64,000 bases of DNA from Salibacter halophilus (lineage in GTDB: Bacteria > Bacteroidota > Bacteroidia > Flavobacteriales_G > Salibacteraceae). The notes under the pieces are model-generated. The model was not told the DNA's origin and searched no databases. It worked only from the letters and a program-made list of their open reading frames with translations. Below, one piece after another: positions 62,822 through 64,000 of the stretch. The DNA is taken from positions 237,378 to 301,377 of the forward strand of contig NZ_WACR01000004.1 of NCBI RefSeq assembly GCF_008806325.1. The letters run 5' to 3'. The translations under genes were made by a program, and so were the position numbers. The first letter of the stretch is position 1. Each line of letters begins with the position of its first letter.

Positions 62822-64000
62822 ATGAACTTGTATTCTTTCTTTTCAAGGATAACCACATTCATTTTGATAGTTTTTGTTTGTGGGTCGCTTTCAGCTCAAT
62901 TGCGGTCAATAGAGCTATTAGATGACAATATTTTTCCAACTGTAGAAGCACTACCAAATGGTGATCATGTTTCCTTTAGATCGAGTAGAATTGTCAAATA
63001 CGATAGCAATTTGAATGAAAAGGATCTTGCTGTAATTCCATTTCCCTATGATCACATATCATATGATCAGTATACAATAGGTCATGACGGTTATTATTAT
63101 CTTTATTACGGTTTCAATCTCATGTTTGATAGCGTAGGAGTCCTAATGAAAATGAGTAGTTCAGGGGATATAGTATGGGAAAATGATAGTTTGAAGAAGA
63201 GGGGTCAAAATCTTACATTTTATGGTGAGTCAAAACTTGTACAATATGGCAATGATGTCTTTGTTTTTGATTTATTTAGGGAATCTGTTACTGATACATC
63301 AAGATATGGCGTCACACATTTAGATGCTCAAACAGGAGAGGTGAAATCTTTTAATATGATTGATATGCCGTTGTCATTCTTCAATTCAGGTAGAGCATTT
63401 TATAATGAGAAGTGGTATTTTCCTGCGAGTTTAGATATGGCAGGAGGAAATGAAGGAATGCTTGTTTTTGATGTTGATGGATCTTATAATTACAAGCCCA
63501 GTGGATTTCCAGCAGGCTCTATTATTGCTACAACACATGATGGAATTTTTAGTATTGACACTCAATACGGTACTCCGAAGGATTTTTCCCAGTTAAATAA
63601 AGTGAACTTTGATGTAAGCCTCCAAAATTCCTATTCTTTAGTTCCCACAAATAAATACCCTAATGACAATTTCTCTCTCAAAATTAATAATGGTGTTTTT
63701 TCAGATAAATATGGAATTATTCTTCAAGGTAATTATAGCATTACTGATACACTATGGCCAAATGAAGATCCATGGATAGGCCAAATGAATCCTGAAAATG
63801 GGAATATTGTATGGGATACAGTTTTTGAAAATGGTCAGTACGATTATCCTATACTATCTTGTAATGGAGAACAAGTATTTATGAAAGTAGTGAAGGATTA
63901 TTACGAACTAAAATTCGAAGAGCTCAACTTCAATACTGTCCTTTCTGATGATAAAATTGAAGAAAAGCAAACAGAACTCAAAATCTATCCAAATCCTACT
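62822..64000 (+). CDS. T9SS-secreted protein, partial at window end
   Basis: The reading frame from the ATG at 62822 runs open to the end of the window (393 codons so far). It begins with a signal peptide (MNLYSFFSRITTFILIVFVC then GSLSAQ). The middle is propeller-like with PNGDHVSFRSSRI, WYFPASLDMAGGNEGMLVFD, and similar Asp/Gly-rich strands. The last visible residues (LKIYPNPT) are the start of a type A T9SS sorting domain, so only about 60-70 residues are missing. A TACATTTA -7-like element lies 18 bases before the ATG. It is probably a secreted surface protein. Confidence 0.8.
   Translation, partial: MNLYSFFSRITTFILIVFVCGSLSAQLRSIELLDDNIFPTVEALPNGDHVSFRSSRIVKYDSNLNEKDLAVIPFPYDHISYDQYTIGHDGYYYLYYGFNLMFDSVGVLMKMSSSGDIVWENDSLKKRGQNLTFYGESKLVQYGNDVFVFDLFRESVTDTSRYGVTHLDAQTGEVKSFNMIDMPLSFFNSGRAFYNEKWYFPASLDMAGGNEGMLVFDVDGSYNYKPSGFPAGSIIATTHDGIFSIDTQYGTPKDFSQLNKVNFDVSLQNSYSLVPTNKYPNDNFSLKINNGVFSDKYGIILQGNYSITDTLWPNEDPWIGQMNPENGNIVWDTVFENGQYDYPILSCNGEQVFMKVVKDYYELKFEELNFNTVLSDDKIEEKQTELKIYPNPT

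Overview
The window looks like a chromosomal segment of a Bacteroidota bacterium, most likely from the order Flavobacteriales. The evidence is type A and type B T9SS sorting domains, an exosortase XrtF pair, a Reg_prop/Y_Y_Y sensor kinase next to a LytTR regulator, ribosomal protein THX, very large exported RHS proteins, and TAnnTTTG-type promoters. No tRNA, rRNA or CRISPR array was seen. All calls come from reading the sequence; no database search was run.

Region 1 (73-29033) is the accessory part. Four exported proteins are packed as one plus-strand operon: 142 aa, 1179 aa, 2074 aa, and the 2866-aa RHS protein with a variable C-terminal tip. Downstream on the same strand lie three promoter-poor, 5'-truncated RHS cassettes (A, B and C). 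Each has a fragment of the RHS shaft and core, its own unrelated AT-rich tip, and a small exported or membrane gene that is a candidate immunity gene. Each cassette is preceded by about 180 bp of the left end of an IS1-family element. A degenerate but recognisable IS1 copy (29034-29868) closes the array. Parent and cassette A share a near-identical 0.5-kb block; B and C share a 1.1-kb block. This layout could allow tip replacement by recombination, as in polymorphic toxin loci.

Region 2 (30061-42687) holds a T9SS-sorted protein, a LytS-type sensor kinase and LytTR regulator pair, a Qnr-like pentapeptide protein, a SUMF1-fold exported protein, a GAF-PAS protein with no ATPase domain, an RDD membrane protein, a tandem pair of exported paralogues, and XrtF with its partner protein. 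Region 3 (42688-48100) holds a ParDE module, gene-poor decayed stretches, folE with a small partner, and a lipoprotein/metallophosphoesterase/membrane-protein operon.

Region 4 (48200-57930) holds two surface proteins (one with eight gliding-type repeats and a type B sorting domain), a thioredoxin operon with two small paralogues, a PAP2 phosphatase, pdxH, a ribosomal THX protein with a histone-H1-like tail, and an LVIVD-type lipoprotein. Region 5 (58044-62649) is a five-gene minus-strand operon for a CDP-3,6-dideoxyhexose, closest in gene content to CDP-ascarylose synthesis but without the E3 reductase. The window ends inside a T9SS-sorted protein. A 10-base word, GGYTCTGACC, occurs 14 times across all regions, far above chance.
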